Assembly (NCBI RefSeq): GCF_045679555.1 | Contig: NC_092091.1 | Span: forward strand, 65,613,291-65,677,290 | DNA length: 64,000 bases | Direction of reading: 5' to 3' | From: Salvelinus alpinus | Taxonomy: Eukaryota; Chordata; Actinopteri; Salmoniformes; Salmonidae | Shown here: positions 12,655 to 24,713 of the stretch, piece by piece | Numbering within the stretch: position 1 is the first letter of the stretch | Layout: each line of letters opens with the position of its first letter | Notes under the pieces: model-generated | Told to the model about the DNA's origin: nothing | The model's database searches: none | Seen by the model: the letters and a program-made list of their open reading frames with translations, nothing else | Translations under genes and position numbers: made by a program

Positions 12655-15193
12655 AAAAGAACAAGGTTTTGAAGGTTTGTGCGAACAGATTGTTGAGCCA
12701 ACCCGGGTGTGTATTGACAGTAAATGAACTTCGGATTTGATTACTGTATCAGATCAAGAGAACGTCTGTCAGTCAGGAGTCTTAAATATTGGTTTTAATG
12801 ATCATATGGTAACCTACTGTACCCGTAAGACATCCAAAATACTACTAGAGCCAGGTAATAAATGCATGAAGGTCTATGAAACAATACTCAAAATAACGTT
12901 TTATAGAAGGACTTGGAATTTTGGATCGGTCTCATGTACAAAACCGTGATGACGTTGATCAAGCTTTGTATCTTTTTAAAGATCTGTTTCTGTCTCCACT
13001 CGACTCTCTGGCTCCGATAAAACAAATTCGAATCAAACAGCGGTCAGGGAAATGGATCACTTCTGTGATCTTTGACCTCATAAGGAAAAGGGATCGCTTC
13101 CTGGCCAGATTCAGAAGGACAAATCTACAACAAGATTATGATGGTTATATTAACTGTAGAAACCAGGCAAGATACAAAATGAATAAGGACAAATCCCAAT
13201 ATTATGTAGACGCCATTAATGACAACTTACATCAGCCTTGTAAACTGTGGAACATTTTAAAGGACATTGGCGCAAAAACTCCCATAAGGTAAAATCCTGT
13301 AGTATTGGCCTGGATATTGATGACGTTTTATGTTATGTCCAGGCAAAGGTTGAAAACAATTTTAACACATTTTTTACCACTGTAGCCTCATCTCTGGTTA
13401 AGAAGTTACCGACCTGCTCTGGACACTATGGCCAGTCTTTAACAACTTTTACCATAGCAAAGGTATCGCAAAGGATTTGTTTGTGCTGTGCATGGTAGCA
13501 GAGGACAAAGTTTCCAATATACACTGCTTAATGAGCACAAACAAAGCTGGATAACCTTCCTGCAAGATTCATAAAGGATAGTGCTGGTGTCACTGCTAAA
13601 ATGATAACGCACATTGTAAACCTTTCTATTAGTAGTGGTACATTTCCCAAGGATCTCAAAACAGCCCAGGTGTTTCCACTCCACAAGAAGAGCAGATCAA
13701 CACACGTAGGAAACTACAGGCCTGTGTCAATCCTCAGCACCTCATCCAAAGTTGTTGAGAGATTAGTTTTAATCAACTTGAGGGATACCTTCTTGAGCAC
13801 AAACTTCTTTATGAACTATAATCTGGCTTTAGAACAGCTTATTCCTCTGATACTTTCCTTATCCACCTTTTTGACCACATTAAGCAGGAACGTGAGAAGG
13901 GGAACTATACAGGTACGGTCATGTTAGACTTGCAGAAAGCTTTTGACACTGTGGACAATGATATTCTCCTGATGAAACTGTAATGTATGGGTCTAAATTA
14001 TGTATCAGTGAATTGGTTTAGGTCTTGGTCTATCTGACCAACAGAACACAAGTATGTCATGTTGGTGATGTTCTGTCAGAGGCCAAAGAAATATCCTGTG
14101 GAGTACCGCAGGGATCAATTTTAGGGCCTCTCTTATTTCTTATATACGTTAATGATATGCCAGATACAGTAAAGTGCAAACTCCTGCTTTATGCTGATGA
14201 TTCAGCCATACTGATATCATGGTATCAGGAAGGATACAGTTTACATAGAGGAGACCCTGAGTAAAGAATTGCATTTTGCAAGAGATTGGTTGTCTGACAA
14301 CAAATTGTCACTACATTTGGGAAAAACTGAATCGATTTTGTTTGGAACAAAATGTATATTACTTAGGGCTGACAAGATTATTTATTTTACCAGGCAAGTC
14401 AGTTAGGAACAAATTCTTATTTTCAATGATGGCCTAGGAACAGTGGGTTAACTGCCTTGTTCAGGGGCAGAACGACAGATGTGTACCTTGTCAGCTCGGG
14501 GATTCAATCTAGCAATCTTTCGGTTACTAGTCCAACACTCTAACAACTAGGCTACGCTGCCGCCCCAAGAGATTGAATCTTAAACAAGTGTATTGGTGTG
14601 TCCCTAGATCTATCCCTTTCTGGAAACCTGATTGCTGCTAAAATTCTGTCTAAAATGGCAAAGAAATTGAAATGTTTATATCGTAACACTAGATATTTTG
14701 ACATTAAAGTTAAGAAACTGCTTGTCTCAACCTTGATTCAGTGTCATTTTGATTACGCCTGCTCTGCTTGGTATAGTAGACTATCAAAAAAGCTGAAAAT
14801 GAGAATGTAGGTCATGCAAAATAATGTTATCAGGTATATGCTGAATGTCTCCCCTAGGACCCACATGGGGGTACAGGAGTTCTGGGAGGTGGGCTTGTTG
14901 CCTGTGGAGTTCAGAGTGGAGTAACTTAAACTTAATCATATGTTTGACATTTAAGGTTAGGGAGAAGGGGAGTGAATAGTGCCGCTTTTTAGGATGTCAA
15001 TATAAATGAATGTATTTATGGTTGTGTGTAATTTTGTCTTGTCTTTTAATCATTATATGTGTTATTGTTTTTACCATCGAGGACCACTTTGGAAACAAGC
15101 GTTTTAATGAATGCTTTCAAGTGATATCCTCTGGGTCCACATTGTGCATTTTGTTGTATATGTATGTTGCCCAAAATAAATTCAATTAAATTC
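12655..15193 (+). pseudogene. 5'-truncated non-LTR retrotransposon (endonuclease-reverse transcriptase)
   Basis: Fragments of one ORF2-type polyprotein read in order on the plus strand. The end of an AP-endonuclease domain is at 12670-12830 (VLNIGFNDHMVTYC). A linker follows at 12921-13290, with basic helices of the kind preceding reverse transcriptase. The reverse transcriptase itself includes NYRPVSILSTSSKVVERL near 13715-13770, VMLDLQKAFDTVDND near 13918-13970, SCGVPQGSILGPLLF near 14095-14140, and the catalytic YADDS near 14192-14206. A C-terminal region reaches about 14930. The 3' end is A/T-rich (AAATAAATTCAATTAAATTC) at about 15193. Many frameshifts and stops break it, and a SINE splits it at 14377. 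GVPQGS plus YADD suggests the jockey/I/L2 assemblage rather than RTE. The missing 5' end is typical of target-primed reverse transcription. Confidence 0.85.
14377..14566 (-). mobile_element. tRNA-derived SINE inserted in the LINE
   Basis: On the minus strand it begins GGGGCGGCAGCGTAGCC, with an A-box-like TAGCCTAGTTGTTAGAG and a B-box-like GATTGAATCCCC. It ends in the GAACAAATTC and TTACCTGGTAAAATAAA-like tail shared by salmonid SINEs. Short AAGATT/AAGAGATT flanks may be the target duplication. Confidence 0.85.
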
Positions 15194-15204
15194 TATATAT
15201 CTAG

Positions 15205-15660
15205 GAGATATAATAAAGCTTAGGAAATATTTAGGGTTATTTTTTACACATATTTAACCCCTTTTTTGAGTAGGCACAAAACTACCTTCATACATTTTTA
15301 AACCGGTGCCGGTTACCTTCAGACGACTCCCGTGACACTTGTGGGGGTCTCAGAGCAAAATGGAGCAAAATCTCCCCTTTCCACAGTGGTATCATATTAG
15401 TTTGTAGTCCAAACTGATATCTCTAGCTTAAACTGGACTCATGGGGGTTTTAAACACAAAAACGATGTTTCAGGTGAGAATTAGGCAGGTCTGATGTCGA
15501 AAAAGAAAGGAAATTATTGTCTACTTCACCCATCTTTTATTAGATTTTTTGCAACAACAACAAAAAAAGTAGTGTGTAGTTCCAGTAGTTCCACCAAGCT
15601 ACAGCATAATGTAATTGAATGACTACATGTAGATCACTACTCCCCAACACTGTTCATTCA
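15205..15660. repeat. unclassified interspersed repeat
   Basis: The CCGGTGCCGGTTACCTTCAGAC region resembles a repeat I associate with salmonid genomes, but its ends and class cannot be set from this copy. Confidence 0.35.
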
Positions 15661-15958
15661 ACACAGATGTCTTGCCAAAGGGAAAACAGTGTTGATATGA
15701 TTATTAGCTAGTAGCAGTTTCTCTCTTTCTATCAACCAGATTACATTTTTCATTTCCGGTTGCTGTAGGATTATTACCCTGCAGTAGAAAACTGACCCAA
15801 ATGAAGATCCTACATCTGTAACAACCAGCGGATATGTTGCTGAAGGAGTTCTGTTTTATTGTACATTGAGGGAGGTTGACAGAAACAGCTGTTAGATTGT
15901 GTAAAGTCTTCATCTGGTTCAATAGACCAGGACAACAGCTCCATCTACTGTAGACCGT

Positions 15959-16093
<135 letters not shown>

Positions 16094-16913
16094 ACATTTG
16101 TGCATGCACTTACGTATGTGACACGTGACCTATAGACTACTGCAAACCATAAAATCTCACAAAAATGTCTACTCTCTTTCCAACTTTTAGAGATGATGTC
16201 ATTCTGAATCTACCCAGTACTTATTTTTCCCTTTGTGGTGCGGTTCACTCAGAAAGTGCAATGGCAATATACTCCTCAGAGACTCAATTAGATTGTACTT
16301 GTCAGCAGGATCTCTGCACACCTCGTTACCATTTGGGTTATTCATTGTGACCACGGTGTTGTTTTGTTTCCAACCAAAGTGTATGTGGTTAATGGTGGCT
16401 GGCTTCACTGTAGCTCTGGTTTGGTCTTTAGGGGGGCACAAGGGAAGAGATAGGATTAGATTTTGATTCAAGTGTTCAGTGGGTTATTATTGATCTCTGG
16501 GTTGTCATCCTTTGTGGTTTTTATGATGGATGAACTATGTGGAACAATTTAACGAGGCACTCTGTGTACACAGTACAGTACCTACAACGTCACTTCTTCG
16601 ACCGTCCACAGAATCCGTAGCATAATATGATAGACAACCTGTATCACAAAGACACTTTGTAATTTATCTACGTGTGCATACTGCAAACTTTTAAGATTGT
16701 AGGATTCAATTCAAAGCTATTTTCTGCTAAATTGTCTGTATCTCGAGTAAGCGATCATAGAGTACTGTGGAGTAGTGATTCATGGTGTTGTGTTGCTGCT
16801 GAGTTATTTTTGTCATTGTTTTGGAGCCGGAGGAGAGCATTGATGGAACAGAAGGGGATGGATGGCAAATGAGTGTATATTCAAAATGGCTCCTCATCCT
16901 CATGAGCAAGGTG
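16094..16913. other. unannotated spacer
   Basis: Small overlapping frames on both strands (for example 16165-16471) have no recognisable domains; no gene is called. Confidence 0.4.
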
Positions 16914-16998
16914 GGCCGCATCCCAAATGGCACCCTACTGGCCCTGGTCATAATTAATCTACTATAAGGGGAAATTGGTGCCATTTGGGACGTACCCT
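16914..16998. mobile_element. decayed palindromic MITE
   Basis: GCATCCCAAATGGCACCCTA at the left and GGTGCCATTTGGGACGTACC at the right are inverted arms. The middle, complete in the relative at 37428-37533, is largely lost. Confidence 0.65.
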
Positions 16999-17366
16999 CA
17001 GTCTGTGATGAGCGATTTCTCTTAGACCATGGAGGCTCATGAATATCACAAATACAGTTAATGAGTACACATTACAGAGTGGTGTTTGACTTCACATTCA
17101 ATTATAGGAGAGCGGAGAATATTTTTTGGCAGCAAAGTCAACTAATTAAAGGTGAGACCTCACTCTAGTGAACTGTAGCAGATGAAGGAATATGAGGACA
17201 CTGGTGAAGAGTGTTAATGCAATGTGATATTCTTATCGGAATTTCTGTGCTAATGTCCTTGAATGTTTTTGGACAGGGAAGTCTAACTACAATACATAAA
17301 TGTCATACTCAGTAGTCCCTATGATGATATGGCTGATCAATTCACATTACACATCTAACACAAATA

Positions 17367-17532
17367 GGCTGCGTTTACACAGGCAGCACAATACAGATCT
17401 TTTTTCACTAATTGGTATTTTGACCAATCAGCTCTGAGAAAAGTCTGATGTTAAAAGATCTGATGTGATTGGTCAAAAGACCAATCAGTGGTAAAAAATA
17501 ACAGAATTGGGTAGCATGTGTAAACACAGCCT
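17367..17532. mobile_element. MITE with GGCTGYGTTTACACA inverted ends
   Basis: The left end GGCTGCGTTTACACAGGC and right end GCATGTGTAAACACAGCC are inverted repeats. Inside, ATTGGTATTTTGACCAATCA and TGATTGGTCAAAAGACCAAT give further self-complementarity. The flanks ATA and TTA fit an imperfect 3-bp Harbinger-like target duplication. Confidence 0.7.
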
Positions 17533-17692
17533 TAGAACTTGGGTAATCATGCACATATATGCTAATGCACACTCTGCATTTTCACAGATGCATGCACATT
17601 TTCTCTGGCAAATAAAGCATTCATGGGGCTTTTTTGAATATTACATGAGTCTTTCCCTAGTGTGCTGTGACCTGCTGAACTAAGATTCAACC

Positions 17693-17835
<143 letters not shown>

Positions 17836-18134
17836 GGAGTAGGACATGCAGACCTTGTTAAATAACTCCATGAACCCTGACTTAGGTTGCTTGTTAGTCA
17901 TAAGAGGCAGTAGCTCAGGATGGGGGTTTGTGGGTAATGTCATGATAATTGCTACAATGTCAACAGTGCAGTAGGAAATGTAAATGCTTATGTAAATCCA
18001 CTGTAAATCACAGTTCCCCTTTCTTTGTTCAAAGTTGTATATCATGTTTATCTCTCATCAATTTTACACAAGAATAACTGTGTATGTAATTTGGAATTTG
18101 AATGGCTTGCATTAGCAACACATATAGACTTTTT

Positions 18135-18290
18135 TTTATTGTGACTGTACGTTTGTTTATTCCATGTGTAACTCTGTGTTGTTGTTTGTGTCGCACTGCT
18201 TTGCTTTTTCTTGGCCAGGTCGCAGTTGTAAATGAGAACTTGTTCTCAACGGGCCTATCTGGTTAAATAAAGGTGAAATAAAAATATGCC
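18135..18290 (+). repeat. RSg-1-like LINE 3' tail
   Basis: TTCTTGGCCAGGTCGCAGTT, GAGAACTTGTTCTCAAC and GGTTAAATAAAGGTGAAATA are the characteristic 3' end of this salmonid non-LTR family. A longer copy in opposite orientation lies at 45030-45700. Confidence 0.75.
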
Positions 18291-19474
18291 CCGCCCATGT
18301 GAGGATCTGTCTTCTTCATCCGTCTCTTTCCTGTGTTTGAGAGGTGCAAAATCCACTTGTAACTTAAATCTCACAGGACTGATTGATTTCATTTTGCTCC
18401 TGTGACTCTTTCATACTCTCGTAATGACCTGTTTGTAATGACCTGTCAATCACACCCTGGTAATGGCTGAAATGGGCTCAATGGAATACATTATCCTTCT
18501 GTTGTATCTATAAGAGCGCTAAAGTGTTGTCGGGGATATAACGCCCCGTCTCGACACTTACATCACAAGAAAGAGCACTTTCCTTTTATGTGCAGATGAA
18601 CAAAGTAATCGTTTAGTACAGTCGAAATGTTTACACATTAGATGTGCTGAAATGAAAGCAACCTCCGAAAATGAACACTCGGATTATAGTGATATTATGT
18701 CTAATCTTACAAACAATGTAAAGTAGATTAGATAAGTGTAATGCCAAGCATGTTGATTTTTAATCTGAGGGTATCCTGCTATTGACACAATTGTTGAATT
18801 ATGCAAGAGAATGTGAAAACAGCAGTAATTAATGAGTCGGTCTAGACAGCACAGGTGAGTGCAGATAGGTTAGACAGAGCCCTGCTCCACCCATTTATGT
18901 TAATGTTTCATATATGCAAATATACCTGGTGTATTCACGCAAATTAGCCACATATAATTACATTTATTTTAACACAACATATATAAAAAATACCTGATAC
19001 AATAAGAAAATGTATATGAGTGCATTCTAAGAAATAAATACATTTGACAACAAATTAAATACCTGAACTCCATTCATTATTTGTCCTTGCCTATAAAATA
19101 TTTCATGTTATATATATAATTCAGTCAATATCTAATGGATTATAAAGAAAAGTCATGAGTTTGGAGCATCTTCATCCATTGTCCAACTGTTGCATTTATT
19201 AGAATTGTATTGAAAACATTTGAACTATTTCGATGACCGTTGCTACTTATATGATTGGTAGCAACATAATGCCTCCACCCACAGCACACTGTCTACTTGA
19301 ATGTAGTGGTCTCAGTATCATTTTATTTCATTTGTCAACACTAGGCACCTGAACTTTCACAAATGTGTGCAGCAGACATAGCCTGGCATTTTTGTACCCA
19401 TACTAGTATACCGTATATAGTCCAAATGGGCATTTTTATTGTTCAGAAATGTGGTGGGTACTCTCTTCGTTCGC
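18291..19474. other. unannotated A/T-rich spacer
   Basis: Nothing coding or clearly repetitive is seen. Confidence 0.4.
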
Positions 19475-19800
19475 TAGACTTTATCCTGCTAACTGTTCCA
19501 AAATCATTTTAAACTGGAAGAACTTGTCCCGATTGGTGTTTTTAAATCACTGATGAAGGATTTTGAGGCTGATTCCCTGACCTGTCAATGTTTTTAATTT
19601 GCTGTTTTTGATTTTGTTATACTCTTGTGAATTCAATGGTTTTTACTAGATTACTTGAGTTTTTCATGTTGTCTGTCTGTAATTTTTGTAATGACTTGGT
19701 ACTGCCTATCTTGGCCAGGACGCTCTTGAAAAAGAGATTTCAAATCTCAATGAGCCCTTCCTGGTTAAATAAAGGTTAAATAAAATTAAATTTAAAAAAA
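19475..19800 (+). repeat. LINE 3' tail
   Basis: GGCCAGGACGCTCTTGAAAA, AAATCTCAATGAGCCCTTCC and TGGTTAAATAAAGGTTAAAT end in an A-rich tail, a typical teleost LINE 3' terminus from a different family than the one at 18135. Confidence 0.7.
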
Positions 19801-20578
19801 TGTGCATTGCATAGACTAGAACCATTACCACCCCAGTCTATTCCTCAAGACAGCCACTTTCAATTCATTCTTCTGTCATTGCCCTTCAGTTTGGCCTGTG
19901 GGCCTGCCTACAAATCTCATTACATGACACAACCAATGTCACCGCCAGACAGCCCGCCCTCTCCCCGAATCCACCAACAACAGGAGGGGCTCTTCTAATC
20001 ACGGATCAAATTAACTAAACCCCTAACATTCCTTTATTAAACCCTGTTGGCTCTGCAGGTCTGTAGCGAGAGTAGGTTATCCCTGTACAACTCAATTCTA
20101 ACAAGATGCCGCCACCATGTCTTCCATGAGAGTATATGTGTTTAGTATCGATTGGGGGCTCTGTGACACGTATCGGTCATCGATTGTGACACTAAAGCGG
20201 GTCCGACGGAACAGTGTGGCAGTCACGGAGAGATTAAGACAGAACTCTCCAGTGGCCAATTAGAATGGATATTTTGACAATTTCTGGTTGCTCATCAGTG
20301 ATCACGCTTCAATTGGGGATTTGTATTGAATTGAGTGCTGCCATTAAATCAGTGACTGATTAAGGAATACAGTTACTGTCACCAGATTTTTGGGAATAAT
20401 TCAAAGTTCAAAAAGTTTGGATATTTAAGCTTTTCCGTTTATCTCGAAGGCTTACGCATATGTCAGCTAGCTCGACAGGACACAAACCCTTTTCTGACAG
20501 TTTGTGATATCAGTTGTTATGTGAACGATGATTATAACCTCCCCCATGCAATATTCATAACCATATTGGAGCTCCTTC
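19801..20578. other. unannotated spacer
   Basis: No supported gene or repeat. Confidence 0.4.
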
Positions 20579-20830
20579 CAACTGGACACAGAAGGCATTT
20601 CAACGTCTATTTTTGATGTACATTTGATTGAGTTGTCAACTAACGTGAAATCAACAACAACAAAAATCACCATGTCACTGGATTTAGTTAGGTGAAGAAA
20701 AGAAACAATTCCCTTATGTTGATGACTTTTTGAACATCCATTTTCAAAGTTGATTCAACGTCATCACATTTATTTATTTATTTTATGATGTCGAAACAAC
20801 GTCGATTCAACCAGTTTTTGCCCAGTGGGT
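20579..20830. mobile_element. MITE (CAACGT-rich family), near full length
   Basis: Left end AACTGGACACAGAAGGC and right end TTTTTGCCCAGTGGGTT are diverged inverted termini. Interior AACTAACGTGAAATCAACAA and TGATGACTTTTTGAACATCC match the fragments at 11833 and 12196. Confidence 0.75.
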
Positions 20831-20873
20831 TATCTCTATGCCCAGTAAGTGGCTGTCCTTCATTGACATAGAG

Positions 20874-21203
20874 CAGGGTTTCCCAACAGGCGACCCATAG
20901 GCCAATAATTTATCATTTTCACTGTTGGACATAAAATACTTAAATCACCAGGAAATGATCTCAAACTGATTTTAATTCAGGAAATCTGTTCCCAAGTATT
21001 CCCACGCATAAATAAAGAGGCATATGTGATCATATTCTAGTGTAATCAAGATTTGAAATCATTATGTTTTTGTCAAATATTATCTGTTTGGGCCTCTTGC
21101 GGACAATTTGCAGTGTTAAAATGATTTATAATTATGTTCCTGCTCCCAGACCATCTGCTCAAGAAACAATCGGCCCACAGATTAATGTCATTGAGGACCC
21201 CTG
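20874..21203. mobile_element. non-autonomous hAT element with perfect 8-bp target duplication
   Basis: Starts CAGGGTTTCCCAA and ends TTGAGGACCCCTG (inverted ends). It is flanked by identical ACATAGAG at 20866-20873 and 21204-21211. At 330 bp it has no transposase frame. Confidence 0.88.
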
Positions 21204-21571
21204 ACATAGAGAGAGGTTTTTCATTCGAATTTTGAGTTTAGAGTTCGCACACAAGTATTAACTGCATGCAAACATTTCATTATCATAGAACAGCCTTGTT
21301 AATAGTTGCCACATTGTGGTTCTGTGCTCCTATCATATTCAACAATGTGTCAACAATGTGCTCAATATGATGTCATAATGACACATCATTAGGATCTGTT
21401 TGGCAGACTGAATCAACAGACAGACAAATTGTGCAGCAGTAATTGCTGTCACACAATTAGTTGTAATTACTATAGGTATACTGCTGTGACACAGCAGAGT
21501 TATTGTGGGAGATGATTGGGGTGCAAAGCACCCTCTCTGTGACCTACTGTAGTAGCATGCAGTAGAATATA
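21204..21571. other. unannotated spacer
   Basis: No feature is supported. Confidence 0.4.
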
Positions 21572-22110
21572 CACTGAGAATACAAAACATTAGGAATACC
21601 TTTCGAATATTGCGATGCACCCCCTTTTGCCCTGAGAACAGCCTTCAATTTGTCTGGCATGGACACTACAAGGTGTCGAAAGTGCTCCACAGGGATGCTG
21701 GCCCATGTTGACTTCAACGCTTCCCACAATTGTGTCAAGTTGTCTGAATGTCCTGTGAGTGGTGAACCATTCTTGATACACATGGGAAACTATTGAGCGT
21801 GATAAACTCAGCAGCGTTGCAGTTGTTGACACAAACCGGTGTGCATGGCACCTACTACCATACCCCGTTCAAAGACACTTAAATATGTTTGTCTTGCCCA
21901 GTCACCCTCTGAATGGCACAGATACACAATCCATGTCTCAATTGTCTCAAGGCTTAAAAATCCTTCTTTAACCTGTCTCCTCCCATTCATCTACACTGAT
22001 TGAAGTGGATTTAACAAGTGACATCAATACGGGATCATATATTTCACCTGAATTCACCTGGTCAGTCTATGTCATGGAAAGAGCAGGTGTTCTTAATGTT
22101 TTGTGCAGTG
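21572..22110 (-). mobile_element. internally deleted Tc1-like element (copy 2)
   Basis: Inverted ends (CACTGAGAATACAAAACATT at left, AATGTTTTGTGCAGTG at right) sit between TA dinucleotides (21570-21571 and 22111-22112). On the minus strand it reads EGDWARQTYLSVFERGMVVG (helix-turn-helix region). A frame break follows, then [20 protein letters not shown] and the C-terminal end [14 protein letters not shown]. As in copy 1, the catalytic DDE core is absent. It lies immediately upstream of the macrosatellite. Confidence 0.82.
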
Positions 22111-23094
22111 TATCTGAAGAGAGCTTGTAACTGTAGTCTTTCATTTCGTCTAAAAAGTTTTTTTTAAGTGTCATTTGACATTCTTTCTCATCCCCAAAAA
22201 CTCCCCGCTGAGAGGAAGAAAGAGAGAGAAAGTGGAGAGTGGATGAAAAAAGATGTAATCGTTCATTGTCCCACGCCTTCCTTTGACAAACAGCTTAATC
22301 TTCTTATACAAGTAGAGTTAACTTCCAAAGGCTTTGATCCTTCTTCCCCTTCCTCCCCTTCCCTTTCCCAAAGTTGTCTGTTCTAAATGTGATGGTGCTT
22401 CTCTCCTGAGTCTCTGACACCGCTCGCTGGCCTGTATGAAGAGGTCATCTGGGGATACAACACCTAGACAGGCTTGAAGACAATCTGCCTCTACCGATCT
22501 TACTTTCAAACGCCACACGCTCAAAGAGAGTAGACGTGTATATTCCCTGGGCATGGGGACCGACTGAGATCGAAGTGAGCAGTTAGAAAAGGTCTGAGGC
22601 CGTCTGTGATGACATCACAGAGGCGCATCGCTTAGTAGTCGACTTACACTAGCCTCCGATAATGCTTTTCAACCTCACATACAGTATTTCATATTTATTT
22701 CACCCGTATTTCACATATATTTCACACGTTTCAAATATATTTATCTATGACGTGCATTTCGGATGTGATATTCCAATATCGCGGTGAAAAGACATGACTG
22801 TGCTGTGTGACACGTCTGTACTCTTCTTTAAACATGCAGTGCACGGGCCAGAGCCTTTACAAATCGCTGGAGATCAGATTAATACCTTTTAGAGCAACTG
22901 CATGTGATTGAATTGCTTCTGAATTTGATTAAGAAGGAATGTCAGGGTACCTTTCACCTCAACCTTGAACCTGGGGCGGATCGTAAATCAATTGACAAGC
23001 TCTGTGTTCAAGCTGGCTTTACTGAGCATCGCGAACAGCAACCTCAAAGCCGGATGGATGTTGTCAAACGGTAAATTCATATGGAGATGTTGTA

Positions 23095-23123
23095 TACAGT
23101 GCATTCGGAAAGTATTCAGACCC
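23095..23123 (+). mobile_element. Tc1-like terminal stub, repeated in every unit
   Basis: ACAGTGCATTCGGAAAGTAT followed by TCAGACCCC is the outer end of a salmonid Tc1-like family. Here it stops after 29 bp and joins the LTR-element sequence. A longer copy of this end is at 44308-44384. Equivalent stubs begin near 25608, 28119, 30900 and 33574. Confidence 0.7.
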
Positions 23124-23755
23124 CGTGGGCAGCTCGTAAAGGGGCCCATCGTTACGAGGGAACACGGCTAGCAAGGAAGCCCGAGAGGCAGCCCCCAAAA
23201 CATTTTTTGGGGGGCACACGGGGAGATTGGCGGAGTCGGGTTATAGACCTAAGCCAACTCCCCGTGCTTACTGTGGCGAGCGTCGTACTGGTCAGGCACC
23301 GTGGAGGCGCACTGGAGGTCGCGATGGAGCGCACGTGGTCTCCAGTGCGCGTTCACAGCCCGGTGCGCTACCTTCCAGCTCCCCGAATCGACCGGGCTAA
23401 AGTGGGCATCCAGCCAGGTCGGAGGGTGCCGGCTCAGCGCATCTGGCCGCCAGTACGTCTCTACGGCCCAGGATATCCTGCACCGGCTCTGCGCACTGTG
23501 CCAGCGCCCCGCATGTGCAGGGCATTGATAACCATCCAGCCAGGATGGTTTGTGCAGGCTCTACGCTCGAGACCTCCAGTGCGCCTCCACGGCCCAGAGT
23601 ATCCGGTGCCTCCGCCAAGAACCAAGCCTCCAGTATGTCTCCCCAGCCTGGTGAGTCCTGTGCCTGCTGCCAGAACCAGGCCTCCTGTATGTCTCCCCAG
23701 CCTGGTGAGCCCTGTGGCAGCTCCACGTACCAGACTGCCCATACGTCTCCTCACT

Positions 23756-24106
23756 CCAGTGATGATCCATGGCAAGAAGCCTCCAGTGATGATCCATGGC
23801 ACGAAGCCTCCAGTGATGATCCATGGCACGAAGCCTCCAGTGATGATCCATGGCACGAAGCCTCCAGTGATGATCCATGGCAAGAAGCCTCCAGTGATGA
23901 TCCATGGCACGAAGCCTCCAGTGATGATCCATGGCAAGAAGCCTCCAGTGATGATCCATGGCAAGAAGCCTCCAGTGATGATCCATGGCATGAAGCCTCC
24001 AGTGATGATCCTTGGCACGAAGCCTCCTGTGATGATCCATGGCAAGAAGCCTCCAGTGATGATCCATGGCACGAAGCCTCCAGTGATGATCCATGGCAAG
24101 AAGCCT
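23756..24106 (+). repeat. 27-bp minisatellite in unit 1 (13 copies)
   Basis: Unit CCAGTGATGATCCATGGC plus a variable AAG, ACG or ATG and AAGCCT. Read by the variable codon (K, T or M), the order is K T T T K T K K M t K T K, where t marks the ATCCTTGG variant. Confidence 0.95.
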
Positions 24107-24310
24107 CCAGCGACGGTGCCCAGTCCGGGGCCCGCAGCGAGGGTGCCCAGTCCGGGGCCCGTATCGAGGGTGCCCAGTCCGGGGCCCGCAACGTGGGTCC
24201 CCAGTCCGGGGCCCGCAACGAGGGTGCCCAGTCCGGGGCCCGCAACGAGAGTCCCCAGTCCGAGGCCCGCAACGAGAGTCCCCATTCCGGGGTCGGCGAT
24301 GAGGGTCCCC
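24107..24310 (+). repeat. second 27-bp minisatellite (VPSPGPATR type), unit 1
   Basis: Seven copies of GTGCCCAGTCCGGGGCCC plus nine variable bases, directly after the first minisatellite and in the same frame. The period is also 27 bp but the sequence is unrelated. Equivalent blocks follow the first minisatellite in all five units. Confidence 0.9.
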
Positions 24311-24713
24311 GCACCAGAGGTGCCACCAAAGTGGGATGAGCCAGAGGTGGAGCGGGGTCTACGTCCCGCACCAGAGCCGCCACCGCAGATAGATGCCCAC
24401 CCAGACCCTCCCCTATAAGTTCAGGTTTTGCGGCCGCAGTCCGCACATTTGGGGGGGGGGGGGTACTGTCACGCCCTGACCTTAGAGAGACTTTTTTATG
24501 TCTCTTTTTGGTTTGGTCAGGGTGTGATTTGGGTGGGCATTCTATGTCCTTTACTTCTATGATTTTGTGTTTCTATGTTTTGGCCGGGTATGGTTCTCAA
24601 TCAGGGACAGCTGTCTATCGTTGTCTCTGATTGGGAACCATACTTAGGTAGCCCTTTTTCCCTCCTTTCAAGGTGGGTAGTTAACTTTGTTTGTGGCACT
24701 AATGCCCTGTAAA

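Larger units (their letters stand above)
23081..24418 (+). other. repeat-derived open frame, probably not a gene (unit 1 representative)
   Basis: A 445-codon frame of low complexity, starting inside the non-TE segment and crossing the Tc1 stub. It has a basic proline-rich part (RPPVRLHGPEYPVPPPRT near 23563-23615), 13 copies of the 9-residue PPVMIHGKK-type repeat and seven copies of a VPSPGPATR-type repeat. It ends just before the poly-G tract. Equivalents are at 25594-26931, 28105-29712, 30886-31251 plus 31303-32385, and 33560-34897. Against a real protein: the repeats are open in five of six frames because the unit is 27 bp with few stop-capable triplets, unit 4 has a stop, and no known domain is visible. 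It could be a remnant of an LTR element's 3' frame. Confidence 0.4.
22201..24713 (+). repeat. macrosatellite unit 1
   Basis: Parts in order: 22201-23094 sequence not otherwise repeated in the window; 23095-23123 Tc1 terminal stub; 23124-24450 proline-rich 3' region of an LTR element; a run of 13 G at 24451-24463; LTR start at 24467, cut at 24710. The open frame at 23081-24418 is 445 codons. Unit 1 has GTATCGAGG near 24154 where other units have GTAGCGAGG. Otherwise it is almost identical to unit 2, including the full order of 27-bp variants. Confidence 0.95.

Noticed and set aside
12921..14264. Several small independent genes
   Set aside because: The frames read in order as endonuclease, linker and reverse transcriptase of one degraded LINE.
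23756..24106. CRISPR-like array of 27-bp repeats
   Set aside because: Repeats are contiguous with no spacers, in a vertebrate genome with introns and SINEs; it is a minisatellite.
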